Below, piece after piece: positions 48,817-57,639 of a stretch of 64,000 bases of DNA; within the stretch, counting starts at the first letter, position 1; each line of letters opens with the position of its first letter. A model generated the notes under the pieces. The model made no database searches. It was given only the letters and a program-made list of their open reading frames with translations, and was not told where the DNA came from. A program made the position numbers and the translations under genes. This stretch comes from a virus. Where the stretch lies: IMG/VR virus record IMGVR_UViG_3300047564_003843, positions 62,001-126,000 of that record; one strand, 5' to 3'.

Positions 48817-49101
48817 CTACGCCGTCTTTTTATACGGGAATGCTTTGCGCTTGCTTTTTATATTCTTTCTATCTCCAGGACTTAATCCGCCCCATAAACC
48901 AAATTCTTCGTTACTTAAACCCCATAAAGCACACTCAACTAAATGAGAACAGCTTTTACAAATTCTTCTTGCTCCCTCATAATTTACTTCAGGAGTTGCT
49001 ACAAGTCCTGGCTCATCTCTATCATCAGCAAAAAATAAGTTACCTCCCACCTGAGCACAAAGCGGGTCTTCATATTGCCAGGGTGGGCGGACATTTTCCA
49101 C
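48817..49101 (-). CDS. WhiB-family protein, 94 aa
   Basis: Cys15, Cys48, Cys51 and Cys57 form the C-x(n)-C-x2-C-x5-C iron-sulphur pattern (ICKSCSHLVEC). The WhiB GVWGG-like turn reads FGLWGG, and a basic tail (KNIKSKRKAF) ends the protein. Size and layout are standard for the family. Phage WhiB proteins can alter host transcription. Two WhiB genes within 1.5 kb imply host takeover or lysis control through different targets. Confidence 0.88.
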   Translation of the reverse strand: MENVRPPWQYEDPLCAQVGGNLFFADDRDEPGLVATPEVNYEGARRICKSCSHLVECALWGLSNEEFGLWGGLSPGDRKNIKSKRKAFPYKKTA

Positions 49102-49106
49102 TTGTT

Positions 49107-49415
49107 TTATCCCTTCTTGTTTTTTTCTTCCTTGAGCCCTACTTCATAACCACATCCAGCATAGCCAGCGATATCAATCCAAGTATCGGGTTGAAAATCT
49201 CCTTTGTTTGCATATCTAGCCATTTTTAAACCAACCATCATCATGGCCACATCTTCATTGGAGATATCTACTCCCAAAATAACTGACCAAATTTTTCTTG
49301 TTCTGTCAAAGTTATCTTCAGGATCTCCATAATTCATATTGCGCTCGGTGGAAATAATGCGAGCTGCTTCTCGAAGGGCTTCTATACGAGGTGGTGTTAC
49401 TTCATTCTCTGACAT
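49107..49415 (-). CDS. DUF6378-like phage protein, 102 aa
   Basis: The core, AARIISTERNMNYGDPEDNFDRTRKIWSVIL then MMMVGLKMARYAN and DTWIDIAGYAGCG, matches the common phage family DUF6378, related in plan to small MazG-like helical nucleotide pyrophosphatases. Function unproven. The start overlaps the end of the upstream gene 49402-49653 by 14 bases. Confidence 0.8.
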   Translation of the reverse strand: MSENEVTPPRIEALREAARIISTERNMNYGDPEDNFDRTRKIWSVILGVDISNEDVAMMMVGLKMARYANKGDFQPDTWIDIAGYAGCGYEVGLKEEKNKKG

Positions 49416-49653
49416 CTTTTACCTTCGCTATCACTTGTGCCGAGTATTGATATTCGGATGACATGTTCTCTATTTGTGTTACTACCAGTTCATAGTTTAT
49501 GTTCCTAAAAGATTCTGGAATAGATTCTTCGTCAAAAAAATCGTCTTCTTCGTCTTCAGTCCCTAAAAACTTTGAGATTGCAACTTCAGCTTTCTCTTTT
49601 AGTTCTTCGTAGTTGTCCCCCTGAACTGTTAGGTTTAGGGTAATACTTTTCAT
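49402..49653 (-). CDS. hypothetical protein, 83 aa
   Basis: Short acidic protein with a beta-alpha-beta look: SITLNLTVQGDNYEELKEKAEVAI, an acidic linker, then NINYELVVTQIENM and YSAQVIAKV. It may be a small ferredoxin-like or dimerising fold. It overlaps genes on both sides (4 and 14 bases), indicating an operon. Confidence 0.6.
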   Translation of the reverse strand: MKSITLNLTVQGDNYEELKEKAEVAISKFLGTEDEEDDFFDEESIPESFRNINYELVVTQIENMSSEYQYSAQVIAKVKDVRE

Positions 49654-50072
49654 GTTAGTACTAGTTTTTCAAGTTTAGTTGGTGGATAATGAGCTCCATC
49701 TAATACTGGTTCTTTTCCATCAGTGCTTTTAATAATAATGTCGCCATATCTAACACCAACTACTACACCGCGTCTACCGTTGTGTAAAGTCCCTAGCTCA
49801 CCATCAAATGCATCTGATTTAACTCTTACCGAGTCTGCAACTTTTATAAAACCTGCTTGTACTGGTACCCAAGTTTCATTTTTTTGCTCTTTCGCAACTA
49901 CATGACCTTTTGCTAAAGTAGAAAACATATCGACTGCTTTAGTTCTAAACTCTGGACTTAAGTCAAAAGAGTCTAGAAGTTCTATCAGTTTCATAGTGGC
50001 ATCACCCACTGGTTTTCTTACTTTAGCGGCCTGTAGTTGGGATTTAATCCAATCAATATCTAGGCTTCCCAT
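49650..50072 (-). CDS. hypothetical protein with SH3/KOW-like C-terminus
   Basis: 140 residues: an N-terminal helical half (SQLQAAKVRKPVGDATMKLIE), then a beta half containing KVADSVRVKSDAF and GRRGVVVGVRYGDIIIKS, which resembles an SH3-barrel or KOW-like turn. Such parts bind RNA or proteins. It is first in the operon 49107-50072 as read leftward. Function unknown. Confidence 0.6.
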   Translation of the reverse strand: MGSLDIDWIKSQLQAAKVRKPVGDATMKLIELLDSFDLSPEFRTKAVDMFSTLAKGHVVAKEQKNETWVPVQAGFIKVADSVRVKSDAFDGELGTLHNGRRGVVVGVRYGDIIIKSTDGKEPVLDGAHYPPTKLEKLVLT

Positions 50073-50126
50073 GAGGCCTCCCTTCTTTCATATAGTCTAT
50101 TAGTTTTTAGTCTTTTAGTAAAGCAT

Positions 50127-51140
50127 TTAAACTAACTGTTTTATAGTTTTTAATAAGATATTGCTAGTTTCTTCCTGCTCTGGGAGTTGATTAAGATATG
50201 ATTGTTTTTGACTATAAGCAAGCTCTTCTCTGTCAGAAACATTCATACCTTCTACAGTGCTAGCAAGATTTAACCACTCATTTCCTAAATACCCTGTAGA
50301 ACGCCAGTTGTGCACTACAGGTACGCCCTGAGAAAGTGATTGAGCAAGGGCTGGAGACCACCAAGACTCATCTCCTCTGTATGTAGCTATAAGAGTGCCT
50401 AATGACTCTCTAATTCTAGAAAGTGTGTCATTCTCGTTTTCCCAAATAGAAGACCTTGTGGGAAGCACTGGTTTAGTGAGAAGTTTTTGTTGCTCTTTGC
50501 CAAAAGGATTCATAGAGTCGCAGGTCCAGTATTCGTCACTAGCATAAAAATTTTTGACTTTTGCTGGTTGTAAAAGGACATATAAATCAACACTTATTCC
50601 GCAAAGAGCCTCTGAATCTAAATTAGAGATGTTTTTTATCATACTATCTTTTGTAGACCAAGGAAATGCAGGGTAGAAGGTTGTAGGCCAAGGGTCTTCG
50701 CATAAGTATGAAATAAAACTTTTTAGCTGGTCTTGAAGGGTTTCATCTTTTGCAACATCAGAATAATTTTTTCTTCTGTCATAAAAACTTTTTAAAGTTG
50801 TCTCTTTATCTGACCATGATCTGAAGGATGGGAGAAGTTTAAAGCTTTCAGGAGCATCTAAAAGTAGTGCTAAATTTCCAATGTTTCTAGCTTTTTCTGC
50901 TGTTATAAATGCAGGGTAAATCTTATTTGCTGAGATACTAGTTGTAGGAGCAATACCAACAATTACTAGATTAAATTGGGAAAGAAATCCCTCGTCCCAA
51001 TCTAAGCGGGGGGACGCTAAGTGTGCTTCTACTCCCGCATCTTGAAAACTTCTTACAAGTAAATTTGAAAAAGTAGGAGTTCTTTCTACATGCAAACGAG
51101 ATGCTTGTTGAGCAGTACACCCAGTAATTAAAACTTTCAT
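50127..51140 (-). CDS. GT-B-like putative glycosyltransferase
   Basis: 337 residues. The N-terminus MKVLITGCTAQQASRLHVERTPTFS starts a Rossmann half, LVIVGIAPTTSIS is its central strand, and the end (LIATYRGDESWWSPALAQSLSQGVPVVHN) resembles the donor-binding region of GT-B glycosyltransferases (a Glu/Gln followed by QGVPVV). The match is moderate. It stands in the replication block, not in the fibre locus, so DNA-base glycosylation is one possibility; nothing in the sequence proves it. It follows the ssDNA-binding gene after a hairpin terminator. Confidence 0.6.
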   Translation of the reverse strand: MKVLITGCTAQQASRLHVERTPTFSNLLVRSFQDAGVEAHLASPRLDWDEGFLSQFNLVIVGIAPTTSISANKIYPAFITAEKARNIGNLALLLDAPESFKLLPSFRSWSDKETTLKSFYDRRKNYSDVAKDETLQDQLKSFISYLCEDPWPTTFYPAFPWSTKDSMIKNISNLDSEALCGISVDLYVLLQPAKVKNFYASDEYWTCDSMNPFGKEQQKLLTKPVLPTRSSIWENENDTLSRIRESLGTLIATYRGDESWWSPALAQSLSQGVPVVHNWRSTGYLGNEWLNLASTVEGMNVSDREELAYSQKQSYLNQLPEQEETSNILLKTIKQLV

Positions 51141-51163
51141 ATCATCTCTTTCGTTTTATGTGA

Positions 51164-51196
51164 AGAGCCACCCAACGTTTTTCGTTGGGCGGCTCT
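51164..51196 (-). terminator. terminator after the recombination operon
   Basis: The arms AGAGCCACCCAACG and CGTTGGGCGGCTCT form a 14-bp stem with a 5-base loop. The single imperfect pair is G-U on the minus strand, so it is best folded in leftward RNA, that is, downstream of the gene at 51211. No long T run follows. Confidence 0.7.
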
Positions 51197-51210
51197 AACA
51201 CAATGGCACT

Positions 51211-51738
51211 TTAGAACGGTGCTGCAGGTGCTGCTGCTGGTGCTGGTGCTGGAGCAGGAGCTGGTGCTGGAGCAGGAGCTACAGCAACTGGTGGAACTGC
51301 TGCCCCTGCAGGTGCTGCTGATGCAGTCGTGGCAGGGTAGTAGTTCTTAATTTCATTCCTTTTTTGACCCTGATAAGTCTTTTGACCAATCTGAGCACGG
51401 AACTTACGTCCTGCAAGTGCAGCTTCAATCTGCGCATTTGTAGGGGCTGGATTACGATCAAAGAACTCTCGAGTTAGACCAAGAGCTCCCATCTTACGGA
51501 AAAAGATTCCTAGAGCAGTTGAATTATCTGGTGAGACAGTTAGGTTGTCCCAAACTAGGCGCTTTGCAAATGCACCTGATTCAACTTGCGACTTTAGGCT
51601 GAACATAGTCTTTCCAGACTGTGCAACCTTTGCTACGGCTTCTACGACAACTAGGTCGTAATCGCCATCTGGTAGTGGTTCATAAGAAGCTGATTCTCCA
51701 GCATTCTTAATGAGGTCTGACCAATTGAGAGTACTCAT
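51211..51738 (-). CDS. DUF669-like ssDNA-binding protein
   Basis: 175 residues. YEPLPDGDYDLVVVEAVAKVAQSGKTMFSLK, LVWDNLTVSPDNSTALGIFFRKMGALG and RKFRAQIGQKTYQGQKRNEIKNYYP in order match the phage DUF669 family, regarded as single-strand binding proteins of phage recombination systems. The last 40 residues are an Ala/Pro stretch ending in APF, like the flexible tail and terminal Phe of bacterial SSB. The gene starts inside the stop of the RecA-like ATPase gene upstream. Confidence 0.8.
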   Translation of the reverse strand: MSTLNWSDLIKNAGESASYEPLPDGDYDLVVVEAVAKVAQSGKTMFSLKSQVESGAFAKRLVWDNLTVSPDNSTALGIFFRKMGALGLTREFFDRNPAPTNAQIEAALAGRKFRAQIGQKTYQGQKRNEIKNYYPATTASAAPAGAAVPPVAVAPAPAPAPAPAPAPAAAPAAPF

Positions 51739-52523
51739 ACGGTTGTTTCCTTCTTAGTAGTGGTGGTTTTTTCGGCTTGTGGCGCTTGCTTTGGGCCGAA
51801 GATGGTGTCAAGCATTACATCAATCGAGAGTTTGTCTTGCTCAACGATTGCTCCTAAACGTCCCTGTACTCGCTCTCCTGCTTCATATTCGTTTGTGCGC
51901 TCGACATACATGCGACGAACTTTGTAAGGAGATTGCAACGGGTCAGGATTTGGGAACGACTCAATAGTCAATGCACCAAGAATGTCGTAGAAATATGGCG
52001 CTTGAATTGCGAGCTGTCCCTGTAGATATGGACGATGCTTACCGTCCTGAGTCACACGAGACATTGCTGTAAGAACAACTGCCTCGAGTGGATTAGTTGG
52101 GTGCATTGTGAGGTCACGAAGGTCACGAAGAAGGCCACCCATGTGACGGAGAAGTTCTCCCCACTGTTGCATCTTCATTTGTTCGTTACCAGCAATGCTG
52201 TCCATACACTTGACTTGCAACTCTGAAATAGAATCGATAATCAAGCTCTTAAAGTGGTGTTTACCGAGTTGTAGCCACTGATATGTTTTGATAACAGTGT
52301 CATAATCTCGAACTGGAACAACCACAGTGTCCCAAGTACCATCTGCGATTGGTGGTTCCTCACGCAATGGGTCCCAATACTTGACAACGATAGGCAAGAA
52401 TCTGTGTCCGCCTTCGACGTCTAGCATGAGTCTTGGATACGGTGCGGTTACAGCAAAAGTTGACTTACCAACTTTTGATTCTCCGTAAACCATTACGGTC
52501 AACGACCGTTGGATTTCACTCAT
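51735..52523 (-). CDS. RecA-like phage ATPase (Sak4/AAA_24 type)
   Basis: 262 residues. Walker A is GESKVGKST (residues 14-22), LMLDVEGGHRFLP follows as the next strand, and SLIIDSISELQV near residue 95 is Walker B. Size and pattern match the AAA_24/Sak4 recombinases of phages, small RecA homologues that anneal or exchange strands with a phage SSB. It overlaps the DUF669-like gene and follows the Cas4-like nuclease gene by three bases. Confidence 0.85.
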   Translation of the reverse strand: MSEIQRSLTVMVYGESKVGKSTFAVTAPYPRLMLDVEGGHRFLPIVVKYWDPLREEPPIADGTWDTVVVPVRDYDTVIKTYQWLQLGKHHFKSLIIDSISELQVKCMDSIAGNEQMKMQQWGELLRHMGGLLRDLRDLTMHPTNPLEAVVLTAMSRVTQDGKHRPYLQGQLAIQAPYFYDILGALTIESFPNPDPLQSPYKVRRMYVERTNEYEAGERVQGRLGAIVEQDKLSIDVMLDTIFGPKQAPQAEKTTTTKKETTV

Positions 52524-52526
52524 TCG

Positions 52527-53456
52527 TCACTCATTTCCTTTAGTTTCTTCTTGACCATAATAAGCATATGGATCTGCTACTACGAAGTTATCACTGATTG
52601 CTTGTTCGGCGGCACTGCCGTCATCAACAAGAGTGCAAACAGTGAAGAACGGACACTTCCATTTGCAATCACGGCTAGGCCGTGGGTACGCATGGAATGC
52701 TGGATTTTCACCTTCATCTAATGCTGTGCGAACACGCATCATGTCTGCAATGGTTCCGTGGAGACGGTCCCAGAAAGACCTGAGGGTGAAAATGTTGTGC
52801 CGTACTTCGATTTGGTCGTAGAACGGCGGACGTGCCGCTGCAGAACGACGAACTTTCTTCAACATTGTGAAGATTCCGCCATCTGAGCGTTCTGACTCAT
52901 CCTTCTTGGTGGATTCCAAGAGCATGTAAGTCAAAATCTGTTCATTCATTGGAGCAAGGTTTGCAAAGTCTCCAAGAGAGCCACCAACAGTTTTAAAGTC
53001 ACGGAACATACGAACACCATCACCCTTGCGACGGACACGCATGTCAAGCTTTCCTGTTAACTCAACCTCGCCATTAAACAGTGGAGCAGTGATGACTTCT
53101 TCAGTAGAAATCATTTCAAGTTCTGCATCAATGCCATTTTCTTCTACCCACTGTAGGTATCCCTCAAGCATTATGTGCCCGAGCTCTCCTTCTTTTTCTA
53201 ACTCTGATACATCTTTAAATTCTGCTAAGAGAGCAGCTTTTTCTGTGTTCAAAAGATTTGAATGGGATTGTAGTAATGGAGTTCCATTAGCGTAATAATC
53301 ATCTAACGCGGCGTGGATTCGTGTACCAAGAGCAAGAGCTCCAGTGGAGTCTCTATATTTTGGTTGCAGTCTTCTGTAATAAGTGAGCCACCACTTACGA
53401 CGACAATCTTTAAATGTCTGAATCTCGCTATTAGAGATTCTAACTATTTCGCTCAT
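52527..53456 (-). CDS. Cas4/RecB-like PD-(D/E)XK nuclease
   Basis: 309 residues. ISNSEIQTFKDCRRKWW opens the domain with Cys18; GALALGTRIHAALDDYY is the usual helix; ELTGKLDMRV and RMFRDFKTVGG carry the catalytic Asp and D-x-K. The end has DCKWKCPFFTVC (C-x3-C-x5-C), which with Cys18 should bind a 4Fe-4S cluster, as in Cas4 and AddB. It is a DNA exonuclease that probably resects ends for the neighbouring ATPase. No CRISPR array is present, so this is a phage recombination gene. Confidence 0.88.
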   Translation of the reverse strand: MSEIVRISNSEIQTFKDCRRKWWLTYYRRLQPKYRDSTGALALGTRIHAALDDYYANGTPLLQSHSNLLNTEKAALLAEFKDVSELEKEGELGHIMLEGYLQWVEENGIDAELEMISTEEVITAPLFNGEVELTGKLDMRVRRKGDGVRMFRDFKTVGGSLGDFANLAPMNEQILTYMLLESTKKDESERSDGGIFTMLKKVRRSAAARPPFYDQIEVRHNIFTLRSFWDRLHGTIADMMRVRTALDEGENPAFHAYPRPSRDCKWKCPFFTVCTLVDDGSAAEQAISDNFVVADPYAYYGQEETKGNE

Positions 53457-55252
53457 AGTAGTCCTGCCTTATCGTCTTTGAGTAGTTTTAACAATTGTGC
53501 TTGGTCTTGAACAATATCTTCGAAGTTTTGTGCCTTTTTGTCAAGGACACTAATAACTCTCTCTTCAATTGTTCCTTCAGTTACATAATCAGTAATGATG
53601 ACGGAGTCATGAATCTCTGACCCAATGCGATGCACACGGTCCAACGCTTGCTTGTGGTCGACAAGTGACCAAGGGCGTTGAAGCATAATCAACCGACGAG
53701 CAGCAGTAAGAGTTACACCTACGCCACCAGCTTGTGCTGTAAATAAAATCCACTTGATTTTACCTGATTGAAAATCATCAATTGCTTTTTGTCTCTCGTC
53801 TTCAGTTTGGGCGCCAGTGATTAAACCGTGAGGGATATTCTTTTTAGTCATCTCAGCGCTAACTAAATCGATAAGTTGTCTAGATACAGCACACACAGCT
53901 ACAGAGTCGTCACCAAAATCATTATTATTAATATCGTCCATTAACGCATCAACTTTGCAAGAAGGTTCAGTTAAATAGACACGAACTTCACCTGTTTGCT
54001 CATCTGTCTCTAACACAGCAGAGGAACTTGCAAACTGAAGTAGTCTCAGTGTTTGAGTCAGAATACTTGGTGCAGTAAGAGCATCGCCATTTTCAAGTTC
54101 AGCAATCATGGTGTCACGCATCTGCTCGTAGGCTTTCTTTTGCTTAGGTGACATTTCAATATCGCGACGCTCGTTAATTACTTCTGGGAGCCAAGGCAGC
54201 ACCACAGACTTAAGCATTCTTCGCATAACTGGTTGCACTGCTTTATCAAACTCTGTTTGCATATGCGGTTTCACACCAAGAACTAACATGCCACCAAAAG
54301 CATTGAGCATCGTATCAACCATGCGTTCAATCCAACGAGTCTTTGAAGGCCAATCTTTTGGAGATAGCCAATGCAAGATTGCCCAAAGATCTACAACGTC
54401 TTTTGCAATTGGAGTTCCTGTTAAAGCAAATCGAATGTTGGCATCTCCTGTAGCAGCCCACAAAGCGCGAGTTTGTTTGCTCTTAGGTTCTTTAGAACGG
54501 TGAATCTCATCTGCAACTACAGCCTTAAAATCAATCTCATTTAGTTCCCGTGTATGCACCTCACAACGGTTAGCACTAACAGACTCATCGTGTCCACCGC
54601 AATCAGAACATCTTGTAAGAGCAACAGAGCCATATGGAGCCAATCTGGAGTGTCCCCTTAAGGCTTCCCAATTGATGACATAAACATCGGCTTGTGCTTC
54701 AAATTGTTTTTTTCTTTGGACAGCACTGCCCTTAACCACCTGAGTAGTGACTTCAGGCCACCATTTTTCAAACTCTCTAGCCCAGTTCTTTTTTAGGGTG
54801 TTAGGGCAGACAATTAGAGCTGGGAATACTGGTTCACCCTGCTCTTGGATTTTCTTCAGGGCACGGATAGCTTGAGCTGTCTTACCTAAGCCTGGTTCAT
54901 CAGCTAAAAGAGCACGTTTAGCCGTGCTAAGGAACTGTACGCCAGCCCTTTGATGCGGGAACAAGTCTTCATCCCCATCAGCCTCTAAAACCTCTCTAAG
55001 AGCCATTGCAGGGCCTATACGGGTAGTTAATTCATTAGCTGCCCAATCGTTGAGGGCAGGGCCTATTTGTAGGTCATTGAGGAATGTAGAGCGTAGTGCA
55101 AGGCAACTAGACCAGCTTAGGGGGATTCTCCACAGTTGGTCTTGAGCCGACCATTTAGAGCCGGGAATAGACTTACATAGGTCTTTAAACCGCCATTCGG
55201 CTTTTATGACTATATGACTCTTGGACTCGTCAAGTTCCACTAATACTGGCAT
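53453..55252 (-). CDS. SNF2-family DNA helicase/translocase
   Basis: 599 residues. An N-terminal part (FKDLCKSIPGSKWSAQDQLWRIPL) looks like a HARP/SMARCAL1-type domain. The motor has DLFPHQRAGVQFL (Q-like), ADEPGLGKTAQAI (Walker A near residue 121), VVADEIHRSKE (DEIH box), LTGTPIAKDV (motif III), WILFTAQAGGVGVTLTAA (motif V) and QALDRVHRIGSE (motif VI). HARP-type proteins remodel or reverse forks. The gene starts inside the stop-start overlap with the Cas4-like gene (4 bases). Confidence 0.9.
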   Translation of the reverse strand: MPVLVELDESKSHIVIKAEWRFKDLCKSIPGSKWSAQDQLWRIPLSWSSCLALRSTFLNDLQIGPALNDWAANELTTRIGPAMALREVLEADGDEDLFPHQRAGVQFLSTAKRALLADEPGLGKTAQAIRALKKIQEQGEPVFPALIVCPNTLKKNWAREFEKWWPEVTTQVVKGSAVQRKKQFEAQADVYVINWEALRGHSRLAPYGSVALTRCSDCGGHDESVSANRCEVHTRELNEIDFKAVVADEIHRSKEPKSKQTRALWAATGDANIRFALTGTPIAKDVVDLWAILHWLSPKDWPSKTRWIERMVDTMLNAFGGMLVLGVKPHMQTEFDKAVQPVMRRMLKSVVLPWLPEVINERRDIEMSPKQKKAYEQMRDTMIAELENGDALTAPSILTQTLRLLQFASSSAVLETDEQTGEVRVYLTEPSCKVDALMDDINNNDFGDDSVAVCAVSRQLIDLVSAEMTKKNIPHGLITGAQTEDERQKAIDDFQSGKIKWILFTAQAGGVGVTLTAARRLIMLQRPWSLVDHKQALDRVHRIGSEIHDSVIITDYVTEGTIEERVISVLDKKAQNFEDIVQDQAQLLKLLKDDKAGLL

Positions 55253-55280
55253 TTGCTACCTTCTGTCGTTATGTCTAAAT

Positions 55281-55321
55281 ACTATCACGAAAAATTAAAA
55301 AACTTTTTATTTCTTGATAGT
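55281..55321 (-). terminator. possible hairpin terminator before the helicase gene
   Basis: ACTATCA (55281-55287) and TGATAGT (55315-55321) pair, with A/T-rich inner sequence that can pair partly. It lies just after the RuvC-like gene. The A/T-rich inner stem and missing tail make the role uncertain. Confidence 0.4.
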
Positions 55322-55806
55322 TATTTTTCTTTGTCTAAGAGTACACGAGGTACCCATTTTTGCTTAGTTAAGGCAAGTAGGGCGTGTCGTATTGCATCAT
55401 TAGCATGACCTTCTCCGCCCACATGCCAAGTCCCGATTTTCTTTAGTGCTTGGTTCGGGAACATGTTTTTAGCATCTACTGGATTTTGCATCCATATATT
55501 TTCAGGGTCGTACCCAGACTCTCTACATAGATGTTTTAAAACACCTATTTGCTCTAAAGAGTATGGAGCCTGACTATTTCTGACTGTTGCGGCATTTATA
55601 ATAAAACGTTCACAGACCACTTTTACAGAAGGTGCGACCGCCGCCTGAGCCAATACCGCTCTTACATCGGCAGCAAAATCTTCAGGCTGAGACTCCATTG
55701 AGTAGACCTTTACTGGCAAATCTTCTGACCCACCAGACCAAGTAATTAAAGCAATCCCGCTGGCTTTACCTGGGTCGATAGACACTACTGCAAAATTACT
55801 ATTCAT
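55321..55806 (-). CDS. RuvC-like Holliday junction nuclease
   Basis: 161 residues from an ATG at 55806, which overlaps the end of the polymerase gene by eight bases; an upstream frame to 55842 exists but lies deep in that gene. VVSIDPGKASGIALI holds the first metal-binding Asp (Asp11), VVCERFI the central Glu, and EGHANDAIRHALLAL the last Asp, the RNase H-fold layout of RuvC. Phage members resolve branched DNA before packaging. Confidence 0.8.
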   Translation of the reverse strand: MNSNFAVVSIDPGKASGIALITWSGGSEDLPVKVYSMESQPEDFAADVRAVLAQAAVAPSVKVVCERFIINAATVRNSQAPYSLEQIGVLKHLCRESGYDPENIWMQNPVDAKNMFPNQALKKIGTWHVGGEGHANDAIRHALLALTKQKWVPRVLLDKEK

Positions 55807-57625
55807 ACTTTTGACCCCAATTCTGTAATGGTCCATCAACATCTGCTGTAAGTGGTACTGACCAACCTTCTCGAGTAGTCATGCATTCTTTTACTAGTTG
55901 TTTAATTTCCTCGGCTTCGCCCTTAGGAGCTTGAAGAACAATTTCATCGTGTACAGGAACAATCAAATAGTCAGTCAAATCTGCTTGGTCTAACTTTAAA
56001 AGATTTGATTTAAATACTTCAGCTGCTCCACCTTGAATTAGATAGTTTACAAGTGTGTATGTACGGTCATCGTCACAGGGGATACGACGACCAGTCCACG
56101 TGTGAACATAGCCCTGACCTTCTTCACGGAAACGACGTTGTCCTATGTTGTCTATTTGTTTTTGAAAAGACGCCATACCTGGATAATTAATGTCAAAAGA
56201 ATCTGAAACAGCACGCATCTGCGGCTCTGGGACGCCAGCAGTTAGTGCTTGTTTAGAAACTCCTGCGCCGTAGAGACGACCATAAACAACACCCTTAATA
56301 AGATTACGACGCTTGTCCGACTTTTGCATAGTTGGGTCTTGATAAACCTGACGACCAATTTCGGTGAACGGGTCTGAGCCAGTTGCATCTGCCATGTTAA
56401 ACAGGTTGATGAGATTCTCATCCCCTGAGAGCGATGCAAACATACGGAACTCAACCTGATCTAGGTCGGAAGTGATGATTACATGGTCTGGGTCTTTAGG
56501 TATAAATGCTCGACGGACAGTCGCATCTCCCTTTGGAAGAGTTTGTAGAGCTGGGTCAGTAATAGACATACGAGATGTTCTAGCCGCTACAGTTTTAATT
56601 GAGGGATGTAGAACTCCATCTATATTCATATTGATAAAGTTTAAAAAGTAAGTGCTAGCAAGTTTTTCAGCTTTTCTAACTTGAAGAACTATCTCTGCTA
56701 ACTCTTTTACCTCTTCGTTACCTTCAATTACTAGTTTATCTAGCTGATCTTTTGCAGCAGACTTTTGACCAGAAGCAGTGAACTCTGTTATCTCTGCTCC
56801 CAAATCTTCAAGCATTCTTACTAGTTGCTGATTGCTAGTTATAGAACCACCAAATTTGTTAAACGCCCAAAGTTTTGTTTTTTCTGTGTAATCAAGAAGT
56901 TCGTCATATTTCTTTTTAGAATAGTCAACATCAACAGTTGCTCCATTGATTTCCATTCTGGTGACTACCTTGCGAGCACCCATCTCCAATTCATATGCGC
57001 GACTATATGGACCGTTTGGCCCACACTTCTCCCAAAACATTTCCCAAAGACGCATTGTTAGAACAGTATCGAGTGCTCCATAAGACCAGAATGGTTCAAA
57101 TGAAATAGGAACTGTTCCCCAAGTCCACCCATTTGCAGCAAGCTCTTCATCAAGTTTGCTTTGTAGATGTGCAGCGTAAGGGTCGATGTGCTGAGCGGAA
57201 AGTTCTTTCAATGCTCCTGACCCAAGTGGATCAACAATGTGAGCCATAATCATCGTGTCATGTGCACGGTCCCAAGGAATACGCCACTTAGATTTAATCT
57301 CAAACCAACGAGCTTCAAACGCAATGTTGTGACAGACAATTGGACCGTCAAAACGATTCATTGCTTCGTAGAAGACGCCGTTCCACTCTTCCCACGGTAT
57401 AGACCAACCAGTCATACCGTCGCCCACTTGGACTAATCGAAGTTGACCATGCCAAGGAGATAATGCATCTTTGCGTTGCCCACCTGGAAGTTCTCCAGTT
57501 TCAGTATCAATTGCTATGGCATTGTAAGGACGTCGTTCACCAAGCCAATGTAGGAACTCTTGCGCTTTTTCTACAGAGTCAACTAGTTTTAATTGAACTC
57601 CTGTTAAATCTCGTCTCTCAGTCAC
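55799..57625 (-). CDS. family A DNA polymerase with 3'-5' exonuclease
   Basis: 608 residues. The exonuclease domain starts with AIAIDTETGELPG (Asp40, Glu42), and the later part has DLDQVEFRMFASLSGD (motif A, about residue 382) and DKRRNLIKGVVYGRLYGAG (motif B region). VPVHDEIVLQAP is motif C with the catalytic HDE near residue 560. A 5'-3' exonuclease domain is missing, as in most phage enzymes. This is the replicative polymerase. The primase-helicase is 40 kb away. Confidence 0.95.
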   Translation of the reverse strand: MTERRDLTGVQLKLVDSVEKAQEFLHWLGERRPYNAIAIDTETGELPGGQRKDALSPWHGQLRLVQVGDGMTGWSIPWEEWNGVFYEAMNRFDGPIVCHNIAFEARWFEIKSKWRIPWDRAHDTMIMAHIVDPLGSGALKELSAQHIDPYAAHLQSKLDEELAANGWTWGTVPISFEPFWSYGALDTVLTMRLWEMFWEKCGPNGPYSRAYELEMGARKVVTRMEINGATVDVDYSKKKYDELLDYTEKTKLWAFNKFGGSITSNQQLVRMLEDLGAEITEFTASGQKSAAKDQLDKLVIEGNEEVKELAEIVLQVRKAEKLASTYFLNFINMNIDGVLHPSIKTVAARTSRMSITDPALQTLPKGDATVRRAFIPKDPDHVIITSDLDQVEFRMFASLSGDENLINLFNMADATGSDPFTEIGRQVYQDPTMQKSDKRRNLIKGVVYGRLYGAGVSKQALTAGVPEPQMRAVSDSFDINYPGMASFQKQIDNIGQRRFREEGQGYVHTWTGRRIPCDDDRTYTLVNYLIQGGAAEVFKSNLLKLDQADLTDYLIVPVHDEIVLQAPKGEAEEIKQLVKECMTTREGWSVPLTADVDGPLQNWGQKYE

Positions 57626-57639
57626 TTACAATCTCTCTT

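Noticed and set aside
52527-53456. Cas4-like nuclease as part of a CRISPR system
   Set aside because: No repeat-spacer array or other cas gene is present; neighbours are phage recombination genes.
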